Shown here in pieces: positions 10,048 through 18,341 of a stretch of 64,000 nt of DNA. The position numbers and the translations under genes were made by a program. The DNA is taken from positions 62,001-126,000 of the forward strand of contig NZ_JAJSEE010000006.1 of NCBI RefSeq assembly GCF_023555375.1. The letters run 5' to 3'. Numbering within the stretch: the stretch's first letter is position 1; the number at the start of each line of letters is the position of its first letter. The notes under the pieces are model-generated. The model was not told the DNA's origin. It ran no database searches and saw only the letters and a list, made by a program, of their open reading frames with translations. Source of the DNA: Guyparkeria hydrothermalis. Lineage in GTDB: Bacteria > Pseudomonadota > Gammaproteobacteria > Halothiobacillales > Halothiobacillaceae.

Positions 10048-10674
10048 TCAGCCTTCGCGCATCTCGCGTTCGACTTCGGTGAGGCTCGCCTGGAACGTCG
10101 GGCGACTGAACACCCGATCCATGTAATCGAGGATCGGCTTGGCGCCCGGACCGGAGAGCTCGATGCCGTACTTCGGCAGGTACCAGAGCAGTGCCGCCAG
10201 GGTTACGTCGGCCAGGGAGAACTCTTCGCTCATGAAGAACGGCATGGCCGAGAAGATCGGCGCAGCCGACAGCAGTTCCTCCTTCAGCTGCTTGCGGGCG
10301 CGCGCCACCGTCTTCTCGCCGCGTTCGAACTCGGGGAGCAGGCCGTACCAGTCCTTCTCGATCCGGTAGAGCGCGGTGCGCACCTTCGCGCGGCTGACCG
10401 GGTCGACCGGCATCAGCGGCGGGTGCGGGAAGCGCTCGTCGAGGTACTCCATGATCACCCGCGCGTTGGTCAGGACCAGGTCACGATCGGCGAGCACCGG
10501 CACCGTGCCTTCCGGCGACAGGTCGTGAAAGTCCTCCGGCGGCTCCTGTTCGGACAGGTCGATGATCTCGGCGGTCAGTTCCTTTTCCGCGAGAACGATG
10601 CGCGTGCGGTGGCAGTCCGGCGAATCCGGGCTGGTGAACAAGGTCATGACCGAACGACGATTGACGGTCGCCAT
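10048..10674 (-). CDS. sspA: Stringent starvation protein A
   Basis: The 208-residue protein has the glutathione-S-transferase fold: a thioredoxin-like half (SVMTLFTSPDSPDCHRTRIVLAEK; EGTVPVLADRDLVL) and an all-helical half. SspA does not act as a transferase; it binds RNA polymerase and alters transcription under starvation and acid stress. The start is the ATG at 10674, read as MATVNRRS, with a strong GGGAGG before it; an upstream extension to 10743 would run through the petC terminator and is not used. It precedes sspB by 2 nt and lies downstream of the bc1 operon, a common gammaproteobacterial arrangement. Confidence 0.95.
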   Translation of the reverse strand: MATVNRRSVMTLFTSPDSPDCHRTRIVLAEKELTAEIIDLSEQEPPEDFHDLSPEGTVPVLADRDLVLTNARVIMEYLDERFPHPPLMPVDPVSRAKVRTALYRIEKDWYGLLPEFERGEKTVARARKQLKEELLSAAPIFSAMPFFMSEEFSLADVTLAALLWYLPKYGIELSGPGAKPILDYMDRVFSRPTFQASLTEVEREMREG

Positions 10675-10713
10675 TGGCGCCTCCCGTGGTGCAATGGTTA
10701 AAACGTCATCATA

Positions 10714-10741
10714 ACAAAAACCCGGCCTCGAGGCCGGGTTC
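10714..10741 (-). terminator. Rho-independent terminator of the petABC operon
   Basis: The perfect palindrome AACCCGGCC-TCGA-GGCCGGGTT at 10719-10740 is followed on the minus strand by five Ts (complement of 10716-10720). It begins 44 nt after the petC stop, separating bc1 from sspA. Confidence 0.88.
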
Positions 10742-10784
10742 ATCGGGGTTTCGGGCGACCGGACGGCCGCTCGGACGGCTCCGA

Positions 10785-11534
10785 TCAGTGCTTGATGTCG
10801 CGCCAGTATTCCTTCTTCAGCAGGTACATCACCAGCGTGAAGATGAACAGGAAGGCGAGCACGTACGGACCGTAGTGCGCGCGCAGCAGCGCCGCCGGCT
10901 CGGCCATGTAGACCATGAAGGCGGTCAGGTCGCGCATCTTCTGCTCGAACTCCTCCTCGCTGAGCGTACCGGGACGCTCGGGTGACTCCAGACCCACCAG
11001 GCGCCGCTTGGCGTTCTCGCCCTCGCCTTCGGTCTCGTAGACCGGCTGCAGGAGCCCCTGCTCGGCGGCCAGCACGTGCGGCATGCCCACGCCCGGGAAG
11101 ACCGCGTTGTTCACGCCCCAGGCCGTGTCCGGATCGGCGTAGAAGGTGGTCAGGTAGGTGTAGAGCCAGTCACCCCCATTTACCCGCGCGGTGAGCGTGA
11201 GATCCGGCGGCACGATGCCGAAGGTCTCCTGGGCGTACTCGGCCGGCATGTTGGTCTCGATCACGTCGCCCGGCTTGGTGGACTCGTCCGGCATCAGCAC
11301 GGCCAGTTGCTCGTCGGTGAGCCCCAGGTCGTCACCGATGCGGCCGAAGCGCATCATCTTGGCGCCGTGGCAGCTCGCGCAGCTGTCCATGAACGTCTGC
11401 GCGCCGCGGTACAGGGAGGCCTTGTCGCTAAGGTCGACCTCGGCGTCCTCGAGGGGATAGTTGCTGCTGGCCGCCTTGGCGTTGGGCGCGACCAGCAAGC
11501 CGATCAGACAAAGAAAAAACGTAATACGGATCAT
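10785..11534 (-). CDS. petC: Cytochrome c1 of the cytochrome bc1 complex
   Basis: The 249-residue protein begins with a cleavable signal (about residues 1-21, ending NAKA). The covalent haem site CASCH follows near residue 52, and the axial methionine lies in NAVFPGVGMPHV. One C-terminal membrane anchor (YVLAFLFIFTLVMYLL) ends in KKEYWRDIKH. It carries electrons from the Rieske protein to soluble or bound cytochrome c in the periplasm. The ATG overlaps the petB stop as ATGA, so the two are translationally coupled. It is last in petA-petB-petC and is followed by a strong terminator. Confidence 0.96.
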   Translation of the reverse strand: MIRITFFLCLIGLLVAPNAKAASSNYPLEDAEVDLSDKASLYRGAQTFMDSCASCHGAKMMRFGRIGDDLGLTDEQLAVLMPDESTKPGDVIETNMPAEYAQETFGIVPPDLTLTARVNGGDWLYTYLTTFYADPDTAWGVNNAVFPGVGMPHVLAAEQGLLQPVYETEGEGENAKRRLVGLESPERPGTLSEEEFEQKMRDLTAFMVYMAEPAALLRAHYGPYVLAFLFIFTLVMYLLKKEYWRDIKH

Positions 11535-12742
11535 TGCAGGCGCTCCGGCACGGGCTGGGTACGTTCACGACGGCTGATGAAATACAGCGCGATGAAGAAG
11601 CCGAAGTACACGGCCGACAGCAGCTGGGAGGCCAGCGTGCCGAGCGTGGTCGGCGGCTGGGTGCCGAGGTAGCCCAGGCCGATGAACGCCGCGGCGAACG
11701 CGAACAGGTTCACCTTGAACGCCGTCGAGCGGTAGCGGATCGAGCGGGTACGGTTGCGATCGATCCACGGCAGCACGAACAGGATCAGGATCGCGACCGT
11801 CATCGCGACCACGCCCAGGAACTTGTCCGGCACGGCGCGGAGGATCGCGTAGTGCGGCGCGAAGTACCAGACCGGGGCGATGTGCTCCGGCGTCTTGAGC
11901 GGATCGGCCGGCGTGAAGTTCGGGTGCTCCAGGAACAGGCCACCACCGTCGGGCCAGTAGAACAGCACCGCGGCGAAGATGAACATGAACACGCCCAGGC
12001 CGAACAGGTCCTTGACGGTGTAGTACGGATGGAACGGGATGCCGTCGACCGGCTTGCCCGAATCGTCCTTGTTTTCCTTGATGTCCACGCCGTCGGGGTT
12101 GTTCGAACCGACCTCGTGCAGGGCCATGATGTGGCCGCCGATCAGGAACAGCAGCACCAGCGGCAGCGCGATCACGTGCAGGGCGAAGAAACGGTTCAGG
12201 GTGGCGTCGGAGACGACGTAGTCACCCCGGATCCACAGCGCCAGGTCCGGGCCGATCACCGGCACCGAGGAGAACAGCGAGATGATCACCTGCGCGCCCC
12301 AGTAGGACATCTGCCCCCACGGCAGCAGGTAACCCATGAAGGCCTCGGCCATCAGCACCAGCAGGATCAGGACCCCGAAGATCCAGATCAACTCGCGCGG
12401 CTTCTTGTAACTGCCGTACATCATCCCGCGGAAGATGTGCAGGTAGACGGCAATGAAGAAGAACGAGGCGCCGGTCGAGTGCAGGTAGCGGATCAGCCAG
12501 CCCCACTCGACGTCGCGCATGATGTACTCGACCGAGGCGAAGGCGTTCTCGGCCGACGGCTTGTAGCTCATCGTCAGCCAGATGCCGGTGACGATCTGCA
12601 GGACGAACACGACCAGCAGCAGCGAGCCAAAGTAGTACCAGAAGTTGAAGTTGTGGGGGACGTAGTACTTCGCCAGGTGGGCATTCCAGAAATGCGACAC
12701 CGGCAGGCGGTCATCCACCCATTTTCCCAGGCCCTTGATCAT
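11531..12742 (-). CDS. petB: Cytochrome b of the cytochrome bc1 complex
   Basis: The 403-residue integral membrane subunit holds the two b haems and the quinol oxidation and quinone reduction sites. It is the full-length fused type (about eight helices) rather than the split b6/subunit IV type. Recognisable parts are the haem-ligand helix SVEYIMRDVEWGWLIRYLHS, GASFFFIAVYLHIFRGMMYG, YLLPWGQMSYWGAQVI, and the PDW-like region around TPEHIAPVWYFAPHYAILRA. The Qo-site PEWY motif appears here as PVWY. The gene overlaps petA upstream and petC downstream by 4 nt each (ATGA). Confidence 0.96.
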   Translation of the reverse strand: MIKGLGKWVDDRLPVSHFWNAHLAKYYVPHNFNFWYYFGSLLLVVFVLQIVTGIWLTMSYKPSAENAFASVEYIMRDVEWGWLIRYLHSTGASFFFIAVYLHIFRGMMYGSYKKPRELIWIFGVLILLVLMAEAFMGYLLPWGQMSYWGAQVIISLFSSVPVIGPDLALWIRGDYVVSDATLNRFFALHVIALPLVLLFLIGGHIMALHEVGSNNPDGVDIKENKDDSGKPVDGIPFHPYYTVKDLFGLGVFMFIFAAVLFYWPDGGGLFLEHPNFTPADPLKTPEHIAPVWYFAPHYAILRAVPDKFLGVVAMTVAILILFVLPWIDRNRTRSIRYRSTAFKVNLFAFAAAFIGLGYLGTQPPTTLGTLASQLLSAVYFGFFIALYFISRRERTQPVPERLQ

Positions 12743-13344
12743 GCGACGTCCTCCTCGGTCCCGCCGACGCGGATGATTTCTTCGGTGACGTACACGTACT
12801 GCGGGACCTCCAGGTTGGTCGGTGCCGGTACGCCCTTGTAGACACGACCCGAGATATCGAACTTCGAGCCGTGGCAGGGGCAGAAGAAGCCGCCCTGCCA
12901 GTCGTCGCCCAAGTCATCCGGGGCGACTTCGGGGCGGTAGGTCGGCGCGCAGCCCAGGTGCGTGCACAGGCCGACGATGACCAGGAAACGTTCGTTTTCC
13001 TCGCGGGCCCGATACGGGTTGGCCGCGAACTCGGGCTGCTGGGTGGCCACCTCGGAGTTCGGATCGCGCAGGCGATCGTCCATCTCGGGCAGGGATTCGA
13101 GCATGCGGTCGGTGCGATGCACCACGTAGACCGGCTTGCCGCGCCAGGCGACGGTCGTCATCTGGCCGGGGGAAAGCTTGCCGATGTTCACGTCGACCGG
13201 GGCGCCGGCGGCCTGGGCCTTGGCGCTGGGCTGGAAGGAACTCAAGAACGGCACGGCGGCAAAGCCGACGCCCACCGCGCCAACCGCCGTCGCCGCGCCG
13301 GTCAGAAACCGGCGCCTTGCCGGGTTGGAGGGAGAATCAGCCAT
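12739..13344 (-). CDS. petA: Rieske iron-sulfur subunit of the cytochrome bc1 complex
   Basis: The 201-residue protein carries the 2Fe-2S cluster that takes the first electron from quinol. Cluster ligands sit in CTHLGC and CPCHGSKFDISGRV. The N-terminus has a twin-arginine signal-anchor (NPARRRFLTGAATAVGAVG), which stays uncleaved as the membrane anchor in this family. It is first in the petA-petB-petC operon and overlaps petB by 4 nt. AGGAGT lies upstream of the ATG at 13344. The upstream gap also holds a terminator hairpin that should insulate it from the Nif3-family gene. Confidence 0.96.
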   Translation of the reverse strand: MADSPSNPARRRFLTGAATAVGAVGVGFAAVPFLSSFQPSAKAQAAGAPVDVNIGKLSPGQMTTVAWRGKPVYVVHRTDRMLESLPEMDDRLRDPNSEVATQQPEFAANPYRAREENERFLVIVGLCTHLGCAPTYRPEVAPDDLGDDWQGGFFCPCHGSKFDISGRVYKGVPAPTNLEVPQYVYVTEEIIRVGGTEEDVA

Positions 13345-13452
13345 TGTTACGTCGTACTCCTGGATGGTTGTCCGTCAATCGATCACGGCCGGAAAAGCGA
13401 TTCCGTGCCGCTCGTGTTGCTGGCGAGCCTCGTCGGCCTCCCTGCACCCGGC

Positions 13453-13478
13453 GAAAAAACACCCGGACGGAGCCGGGT
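13453..13478 (-). terminator. Rho-independent terminator between the Nif3-family gene and petA
   Basis: On the minus strand ACCCGGCTCCGTCCGGGT forms a 6-7 bp stem with a short loop, and GTTTTTT follows. It can end transcripts from the Nif3-family gene, or a short transcript from the promoter-like sites at 13529-13556. Confidence 0.75.
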
Positions 13479-13528
13479 CGCCTCGGGCATCACCGATGCA
13501 CAGCATCTGCCATTTTCAGGGCCCGGGT

Positions 13529-13556
13529 AGTTTAAGCATCTCGACCCGACCGTCAA
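13529..13556 (-). promoter_or_regulatory. Possible sigma70 promoter facing the petA side
   Basis: On the minus strand TTGACG (13551-13556) and TAAACT (13529-13534) are 16 bp apart, matching the consensus at 5/6 and 4/6 positions. A start near 13522 would give a transcript of about 70 nt ending at the hairpin at 13453-13478, or a bc1 leader if it reads through. Both fates are inferred. Confidence 0.35.
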
Positions 13557-13627
13557 ACAAGCGAGGCTAATACCTCGGCATAGACTTTTATTAGCTTGGG
13601 AAACCGCTTTCGCGCCGTTTGGCGAGG

Positions 13628-14386
13628 TCAGACCGGGTTGGGGATATCGATAAAGCGATGCTCGATATCGAATTCGTCGGCGATACGCTCGCCCAGCAGG
13701 CGCACCCCGCCCGTCTCGGTGGCGTGGTGCCCGGCGGCGAAATAGGTCACCCCGGCCTCGCGAGCGAGATGGGTGGTACGTTCCGAGATCTCCCCGGAAA
13801 TGAAGGCATCCAGGCCGAGATCAATCGCCTCGCCCAGCATGTCCTGCGCCCCGCCGGTGCACAGGCCGATGCGGTGAATGGGTCGATCGGTCGGTCCGAC
13901 GACCAGGGGGGCGCGCCCCAGGCACTCGGCAATCCGGGCGGCCAGTTCGCTGCCGGTCGCGGGCTGCTCGAGCCGACCGGAGACGGCCAGTTGCTGGTGG
14001 CCGAAGCGGCCGGTGACGTTCATACCCAGGGTCCGGGCGAGCCAGGCGTTGTTGCCGATCTCGTCGTGACCGTCCAGTGGCAGGTGGTAACCGATCAGGT
14101 TGATGTCATGGGTCAACAGGGTCGCGATCCGGCGACGCTTCATGCCGGTGATCGTTGCCGGTTCGTTTTTCCAGAAATAGCCGTGATGGACCAGCACGGC
14201 GTCCGCCTGCGCCTCGACGGCGGCATCGAGCAGCGCCTGGCAGGCGGTTACCCCGGTCACCAGCCGACGGATCTCGGCTCGCCCTTCGACCTGCAGGCCA
14301 TTCGGCGCATAGTCGCGATAGGTTTCGGGCTCCAGCAGCCCCTCGCAGTAGCTGAGCAACTCGCGGATATCGACCGACTCGGGCAT
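13628..14386 (-). CDS. Nif3-like dinuclear metal-centre protein (YbgI family)
   Basis: The 252-residue protein matches the Nif3/YbgI family of hexameric ring proteins with a dinuclear metal site. Ligand motifs are visible: VLVHHGYFW near residue 70 and YFAAGHHATE near the C-terminus, plus an acidic site in LCTGGAQDM. Family members have been linked to GTP cyclohydrolase I type 2, but the cellular role is not settled. The start is ATG at 14386 with GGGGAG before it. It is transcribed toward the bc1 operon, which it commonly neighbours, but a terminator hairpin lies between them. Confidence 0.93.
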   Translation of the reverse strand: MPESVDIRELLSYCEGLLEPETYRDYAPNGLQVEGRAEIRRLVTGVTACQALLDAAVEAQADAVLVHHGYFWKNEPATITGMKRRRIATLLTHDINLIGYHLPLDGHDEIGNNAWLARTLGMNVTGRFGHQQLAVSGRLEQPATGSELAARIAECLGRAPLVVGPTDRPIHRIGLCTGGAQDMLGEAIDLGLDAFISGEISERTTHLAREAGVTYFAAGHHATETGGVRLLGERIADEFDIEHRFIDIPNPV

Positions 14387-14538
14387 GGGCGCTCCCCTTC
14401 AACGGTGTGCATCGAAACGGACGAAACCCTAGCACGATTGCCCCGGGCACAGCTGCCCTTCGCCCCATCGTCGGCGACTTGGTCACCCCTCGGGCACGTG
14501 TTCCAATGCCCGGATACCCGCCAAGGAGCTTTTTGGCC

Positions 14539-15804
14539 ATGCCCAGCCGTCCGACGGCCTCCCTGCTTTCCCGACGGTTCCTGCCGTATTTCTTTACCCA
14601 GGCACTCGGGGCGTTCAACGACAACGCGTTCCGCTTCTCGGTGATGTTCCTGATCACCTACGAGATCGGTACCGCGCAGGACGGCAACATCGACGTGCTG
14701 ATGAACCTGGCCGCCGGGTTGTTCATCCTGCCCGGTCTGCTGTTCTCGCCCATGGCCGGTCACTGGGCCGATCGTCTCGACCAGGCCGCATTGGCACGCG
14801 TACTCAAGTGGACCGAACTGGGACTGATGCTCATCGCCGCGCTGGCCTTCTGGTGGCAGAGCGTCTGGCTGTTGATGCTGCTGGTGTTCCTGATGGGCAC
14901 GCAATCGGCCTGGTTCGGTCCGCTCAAGTACGCCATCGTCCCCCGACACCTCCCGGCGAGCATGCTGATGCGGGCGAACGGCTGGGTCACCGCCAGCACC
15001 TTCACCGCGATCCTGCTGGGCACCCTCACCGGCGGGCTGCTCGCGGCCACCGGCGACCGCGCCACCCTGATCGCGAGTCTGCTTGTCATCGGGGTGGCGC
15101 TCGCCGGCGTCGCCGCCGCGCGTTTCATCCCGGCCGCGCCAGCTCCGGGGCGGTTGCCGGATCACGCCGGGCCACTGGAAAGCTGGGCCTCCACCTGGCG
15201 TCTGTTGCTCCAACAGCCGGCCAGCCTGCGTCTGTCGATGGGGCTGATCAGCTGGTTCTGGTTCGTCGGCGCCGGATATCTCACCCAGTTTCCCCGCTTT
15301 GCCGAGGAGGTGCTCGGACTGCCGGCCGACGGGGCGACGGGGTTGCTGGCCCTGTTCGCGCTGAGCATCGGTGCGGGGGGCTTGCTGGTGGGTTACCTGG
15401 GTGGTCGACGACCGCCGCGGGCCGTGGCGCCGTTCGCCGCGCTCGGCGTGGCTCTGGTGGCGATCGACTGGTATGTCGTCGCCTCGGCACCAAGCCCGTC
15501 CCTGTGGCGCATCGGGGTGGATATCGCGTTGACCGGCCTGTTGGCGGGCACGCTGGTCGTCCCGCTCTACAGCCATTTGCAGCGGGCCTCGCGGCCATCG
15601 CAACGCGCCCGGCTCATCGCCGCGCTCAACGTGCAGAACGCCCTGGCCATGGTAGTCAGCAGTCTGTTGGCCATCGCCCTGTTCGCGGTGGTCGGGATCG
15701 GGCTGCCGACCTTCTTCCTCCTCTTCGGTGGCACGGGGCTGCTGGTGGCCATCGCGGTCTGGCGACACTGGCGCGGACTGATGCCGGCCGCACCCCGTCG
15801 CTGA
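14539..15804 (+). CDS. MFS transporter of the lysophospholipid (LplT) type
   Basis: This 421-residue major facilitator protein has about 12 membrane helices. The opening FTQALGAFNDNAFRFSVMFLITYEIG and SAWFGPLKYAIVPRHLP are shared with LplT and with the MFS half of fused Aas/LplT proteins, which flip lysophospholipids inward for re-acylation. No acyltransferase domain is fused and no aas gene is in the window, so the substrate is inferred from similarity only. The start is the ATG at 14539 with AAGGAG at 14523-14528; a longer N-terminal extension upstream is not credible. It converges on imuB with 8 nt between the stops. Confidence 0.85.
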   Translation: MPSRPTASLLSRRFLPYFFTQALGAFNDNAFRFSVMFLITYEIGTAQDGNIDVLMNLAAGLFILPGLLFSPMAGHWADRLDQAALARVLKWTELGLMLIAALAFWWQSVWLLMLLVFLMGTQSAWFGPLKYAIVPRHLPASMLMRANGWVTASTFTAILLGTLTGGLLAATGDRATLIASLLVIGVALAGVAAARFIPAAPAPGRLPDHAGPLESWASTWRLLLQQPASLRLSMGLISWFWFVGAGYLTQFPRFAEEVLGLPADGATGLLALFALSIGAGGLLVGYLGGRRPPRAVAPFAALGVALVAIDWYVVASAPSPSLWRIGVDIALTGLLAGTLVVPLYSHLQRASRPSQRARLIAALNVQNALAMVVSSLLAIALFAVVGIGLPTFFLLFGGTGLLVAIAVWRHWRGLMPAAPRR

Positions 15805-15812
15805 GCGGAAAT

Positions 15813-17363
15813 TCAGTCCTCAAGGCCGATAATCTGCCACTCGCCGCCCTCACGCTCCCGGCGCAGGCAGACCGCCCGCCCGCCGGCCAACTCGCCGGCA
15901 CAGTAGTCGGCCGCCTCCTCGGCGGCCAGCCACCACCCGGTCTCGACCCGCTCGGTTTCCCCGCGGTAGCGCACCGGGGCATCGGGGCGGCGAGGCATCT
16001 CGAGCCACCACAGCGGCCGAAATGCCCCCGGCGGCGCGGCATCGCCGAGTTGCGCCGACGAGGTTTCGGTCGGCCCGCTGCGCCGTGACCTGCCCCGATA
16101 CGCCGACACGGGCTGCAGGCGGGAACGCCGCATCGGCACCAGGCCCGGCGCATCCTGCAGTCGATTGACGGCCTCGCTCCCCAACCGGGCCTGCAAGCGC
16201 TGCAAGAGGGCCTGTCGGTCGCGCACGCGCTCGTCGGCATCGGCGAACAGGCTGCCCTGCCCCGGGCGGGGCGTGACAAAGCGCTCGGCCTCCACCCGCA
16301 GGCAGGTCACCGGCGCCCGTTCCCCGACCGATTCCAGGCGCAGGCGCAATTGCTCCTGCCAGAGACCCACATCCCGCCCGGGCTCGGCGGTGGCCAGCTC
16401 CAGCCTCGTTGACGGGCGCGCCTCGTGATCCAGCCACACCACGAAATCGGCCACCGCGAGCTGCCGGCGACGCAGGAAATCCCCCAGCCCCACCAACGGC
16501 CCACGAGCAAGCAACAGCAGGCGGTCGATCTGATTGGCCGGATCCCAGAGGCTGACCTCGCGGGCGTAGCGGGCAGGCGGCACCAGGTCGGCCAACGGCC
16601 AGTCCCGTTCGGCGAACAGGCGGTCCAGGTCGACTAGCAAGGCCGGGTCGCTGCGCATGCCCACTCCCTCGCGCGGCAAGCGGCGCACCTCGCCCAGTCG
16701 ACGCAGGCCCAGCTCGGCGAATCGATCGATCCAGGTCACCGGCCAATCGAGCAAGGCCAGGGGCAACCGGCTGACCGCCGCCAGTTGTTCCCGTGCCGGG
16801 CAGAGCCAGGATGCCTCGTCATCCAGCACCGCGGCCAGTGCCCACGCGATCCGCGGATGCCCCGCCCCCGCGGCCCGCACCACCAGGCCCCACGGCTGCA
16901 ATGCCTCGAGCAGGCGTGAAACCAGTGCCTCGAGCCCGCCGAACAGGGCCGCGCTGCCGCCGATTTCCAGCAACAGTCCGGGGCCGTTCTCCACGTCGCG
17001 ACCGACCGGCGGTGGCCGACTGACCCGCGAGGTGTAGGTCAGCGCCCACTCGCCCCACTCGGCCAGCCACGTCTCCACGGCTCGCTGGTCGATGGTCAGA
17101 CAGCGCAGCGGCACCGGGTCCGCCGGGTCGTGCGCCCGATGGCGGGAACGGGCGCCCGCCAGGCTCTGGCCGGCCTCGATCCCCCGTTCCCTTGCCGCGC
17201 GATTGACCGCCACGACCCGGCCGGCACGGCCCCCACCGTCCAGCAGCACCGCGGGAGGCGGTTGCCGACGTTCCGCCTCGGGGCAACGGCACTCGAACCA
17301 GGCCTCCGGGAAGCGCAGCGCCAGCCAATAGCTCTCGTGTCGCTCGGTCGAGTGGGTGGTCAT
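15813..17363 (-). CDS. imuB: ImuB, inactive Y-family polymerase of the SOS mutasome
   Basis: The 516-residue product aligns with the DinB/Y-family polymerase fold. It starts YWLALRFPEAWFECR, where active polymerases have an Asp-rich D-x-D-x-F motif; loss of these acids is typical of ImuB, which acts as a hub tying DnaE2 and ImuA to the sliding clamp. A little-finger-like region follows (GRDVGLWQEQLRLRLESV), and the C-terminus is basic and poorly conserved. The start is ATG at 17363 with GGAG before it. A near-perfect LexA box lies 20 nt upstream of the start. It diverges from lexA-imuA, whereas these genes are usually co-directional. No dnaE2 is visible. Confidence 0.88.
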   Translation of the reverse strand: MTTHSTERHESYWLALRFPEAWFECRCPEAERRQPPPAVLLDGGGRAGRVVAVNRAARERGIEAGQSLAGARSRHRAHDPADPVPLRCLTIDQRAVETWLAEWGEWALTYTSRVSRPPPVGRDVENGPGLLLEIGGSAALFGGLEALVSRLLEALQPWGLVVRAAGAGHPRIAWALAAVLDDEASWLCPAREQLAAVSRLPLALLDWPVTWIDRFAELGLRRLGEVRRLPREGVGMRSDPALLVDLDRLFAERDWPLADLVPPARYAREVSLWDPANQIDRLLLLARGPLVGLGDFLRRRQLAVADFVVWLDHEARPSTRLELATAEPGRDVGLWQEQLRLRLESVGERAPVTCLRVEAERFVTPRPGQGSLFADADERVRDRQALLQRLQARLGSEAVNRLQDAPGLVPMRRSRLQPVSAYRGRSRRSGPTETSSAQLGDAAPPGAFRPLWWLEMPRRPDAPVRYRGETERVETGWWLAAEEAADYCAGELAGGRAVCLRREREGGEWQIIGLED

Positions 17364-17382
17364 GGCGAACTCCGGGCATGGA

Positions 17383-17402
17383 TACTGTTCTTTTTTACAG
17401 TA
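17383..17402. promoter_or_regulatory. LexA (SOS) box between imuB and lexA
   Basis: TACTGTTCTTTTTTACAGTA fits CTGT-N8-ACAG exactly, and the flanking TA on both sides also matches the E. coli consensus. Its near edge is 20 nt upstream of the imuB ATG and 260 nt upstream of the lexA start. It should repress imuB directly. It could also autoregulate lexA-imuA if their promoter lies here; in that case the whole 237-bp palindrome at 17409-17645 becomes the lexA leader. Confidence 0.9.
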
Positions 17403-17408
17403 TACTTA

Positions 17409-17645
17409 AAGGAAACGCTGCACGAATCCGATATCGCTCTGCGCGTCTTGAGTCGGGCAGGTGCAAGGCGCTCGTCCGCCGCGGAAGGGTGATTCCCTTT
17501 CCAAGGACGAAACCGGATCGGCAGGACGCCGATCCGGCCGGCGTGAGCCGGCCCGAAGGGCGAGGTCCAAGGACGGACCTCGCGACGCAGCAGATGCCCG
17601 ACTCAAGGCGCGCAGAGCGATATCGGATTCGTGCAGCGTTTCCTT
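17409..17645 (+). repeat. Palindromic structured repeat, copy A (lexA leader)
   Basis: Two 51-bp arms (17409-17459 and 17595-17645) are inverted repeats with a single G-T mismatch at 17446. Between them lie further hairpins: 17473-17509 (CGTCC/GGACG enclosing GGAAGGGTGATTCCCTTTCC), 17513-17537 (a perfect 10-bp stem with a 5-nt loop), 17536-17553 (GGCCGGC-GTGA-GCCGGCC, with a GNRA tetraloop) and 17561-17582 (CGAGGTCC/GGACCTCG with a 6-nt loop). The direct repeat TACTT flanks it at 17403-17407 and 17645-17649. It shares arms and left module with the other three copies and lacks their right module. It ends 16 nt before the lexA start. Confidence 0.92.
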
Positions 17646-17661
17646 ACTTCCGCCAAGACCG

Positions 17662-18291
17662 ATGACCATGACCGAAACGAACACAGGCCGCCCCCTCACG
17701 CCCCGCCAGGCCGAGATCCTGGCGTTCATCCGCGACACCATCCGCGAGACCGGCATGCCGCCGACCCGAGCGGAGATCAACACCGCGCTCGGCTTTCGCT
17801 CGCCCAATGCCGCCGAAAGCCATCTCAAGGCACTGGCGAAAAAGGGCGCCATCGAGCTGGTGGGTGGCCGCTCCCGGGGCATTCGCCTGCCCGACGACAG
17901 CCACCGCGAGGAGCTGGCCGTGATCGGCCGGATTGCCGCCGGCAGCCCGGTGCTGGCGGCCGAGCACGTCGAGGCCCAGGTGCCGGTCAACCCGGCCCTG
18001 TTCCGTCCCCGCGCTGACTACCTGCTGCGGGTACGCGGCATGAGCATGCGCGATGCCGGGATCATGGACGGCGACCTGCTCGCCGTGCATCGCACCGAAG
18101 AGGTCCGTAACGGCCAGATCGTGGTCGCCCGGCTGGCCGACGAGGTGACGGTCAAGCGTTACCGGCGACGCGGGGCGAAGGTCTGGCTGATTCCCGAGAA
18201 CAGCGAGATGACCGCAATCGAGGTCGACCTGCGTCGCGACGAGCTGATCGTCGAGGGTCGCGTGGTCGGCGTGTTGCGCACCTTCGACTGA
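17662..18291 (+). CDS. lexA: SOS repressor LexA
   Basis: The 209-residue product has an N-terminal winged helix ([20 protein letters not shown]; the recognition region includes [18 protein letters not shown]) and a C-terminal self-cleaving domain. The cleavage site is A93-G94 in IAAGSP, with the catalytic pair S128 (RGMSMRDAG) and K165 (TVKRYRR). Their spacings equal those of E. coli LexA (A84, S119, K156). It represses DNA-damage genes until RecA filaments trigger cleavage. I use the ATG at 17662; another ATG two codons later is possible, and neither has a good ribosome site. The leader is occupied by palindromic repeat copy A, which may affect its expression. imuA follows after 50 nt. Confidence 0.95.
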   Translation: MTMTETNTGRPLTPRQAEILAFIRDTIRETGMPPTRAEINTALGFRSPNAAESHLKALAKKGAIELVGGRSRGIRLPDDSHREELAVIGRIAAGSPVLAAEHVEAQVPVNPALFRPRADYLLRVRGMSMRDAGIMDGDLLAVHRTEEVRNGQIVVARLADEVTVKRYRRRGAKVWLIPENSEMTAIEVDLRRDELIVEGRVVGVLRTFD

Positions 18292-18341
18292 CGGCCCTCC
18301 CCGGGGACCGGCAAGAGCGCCACATCATGGGAGAACGAGCC

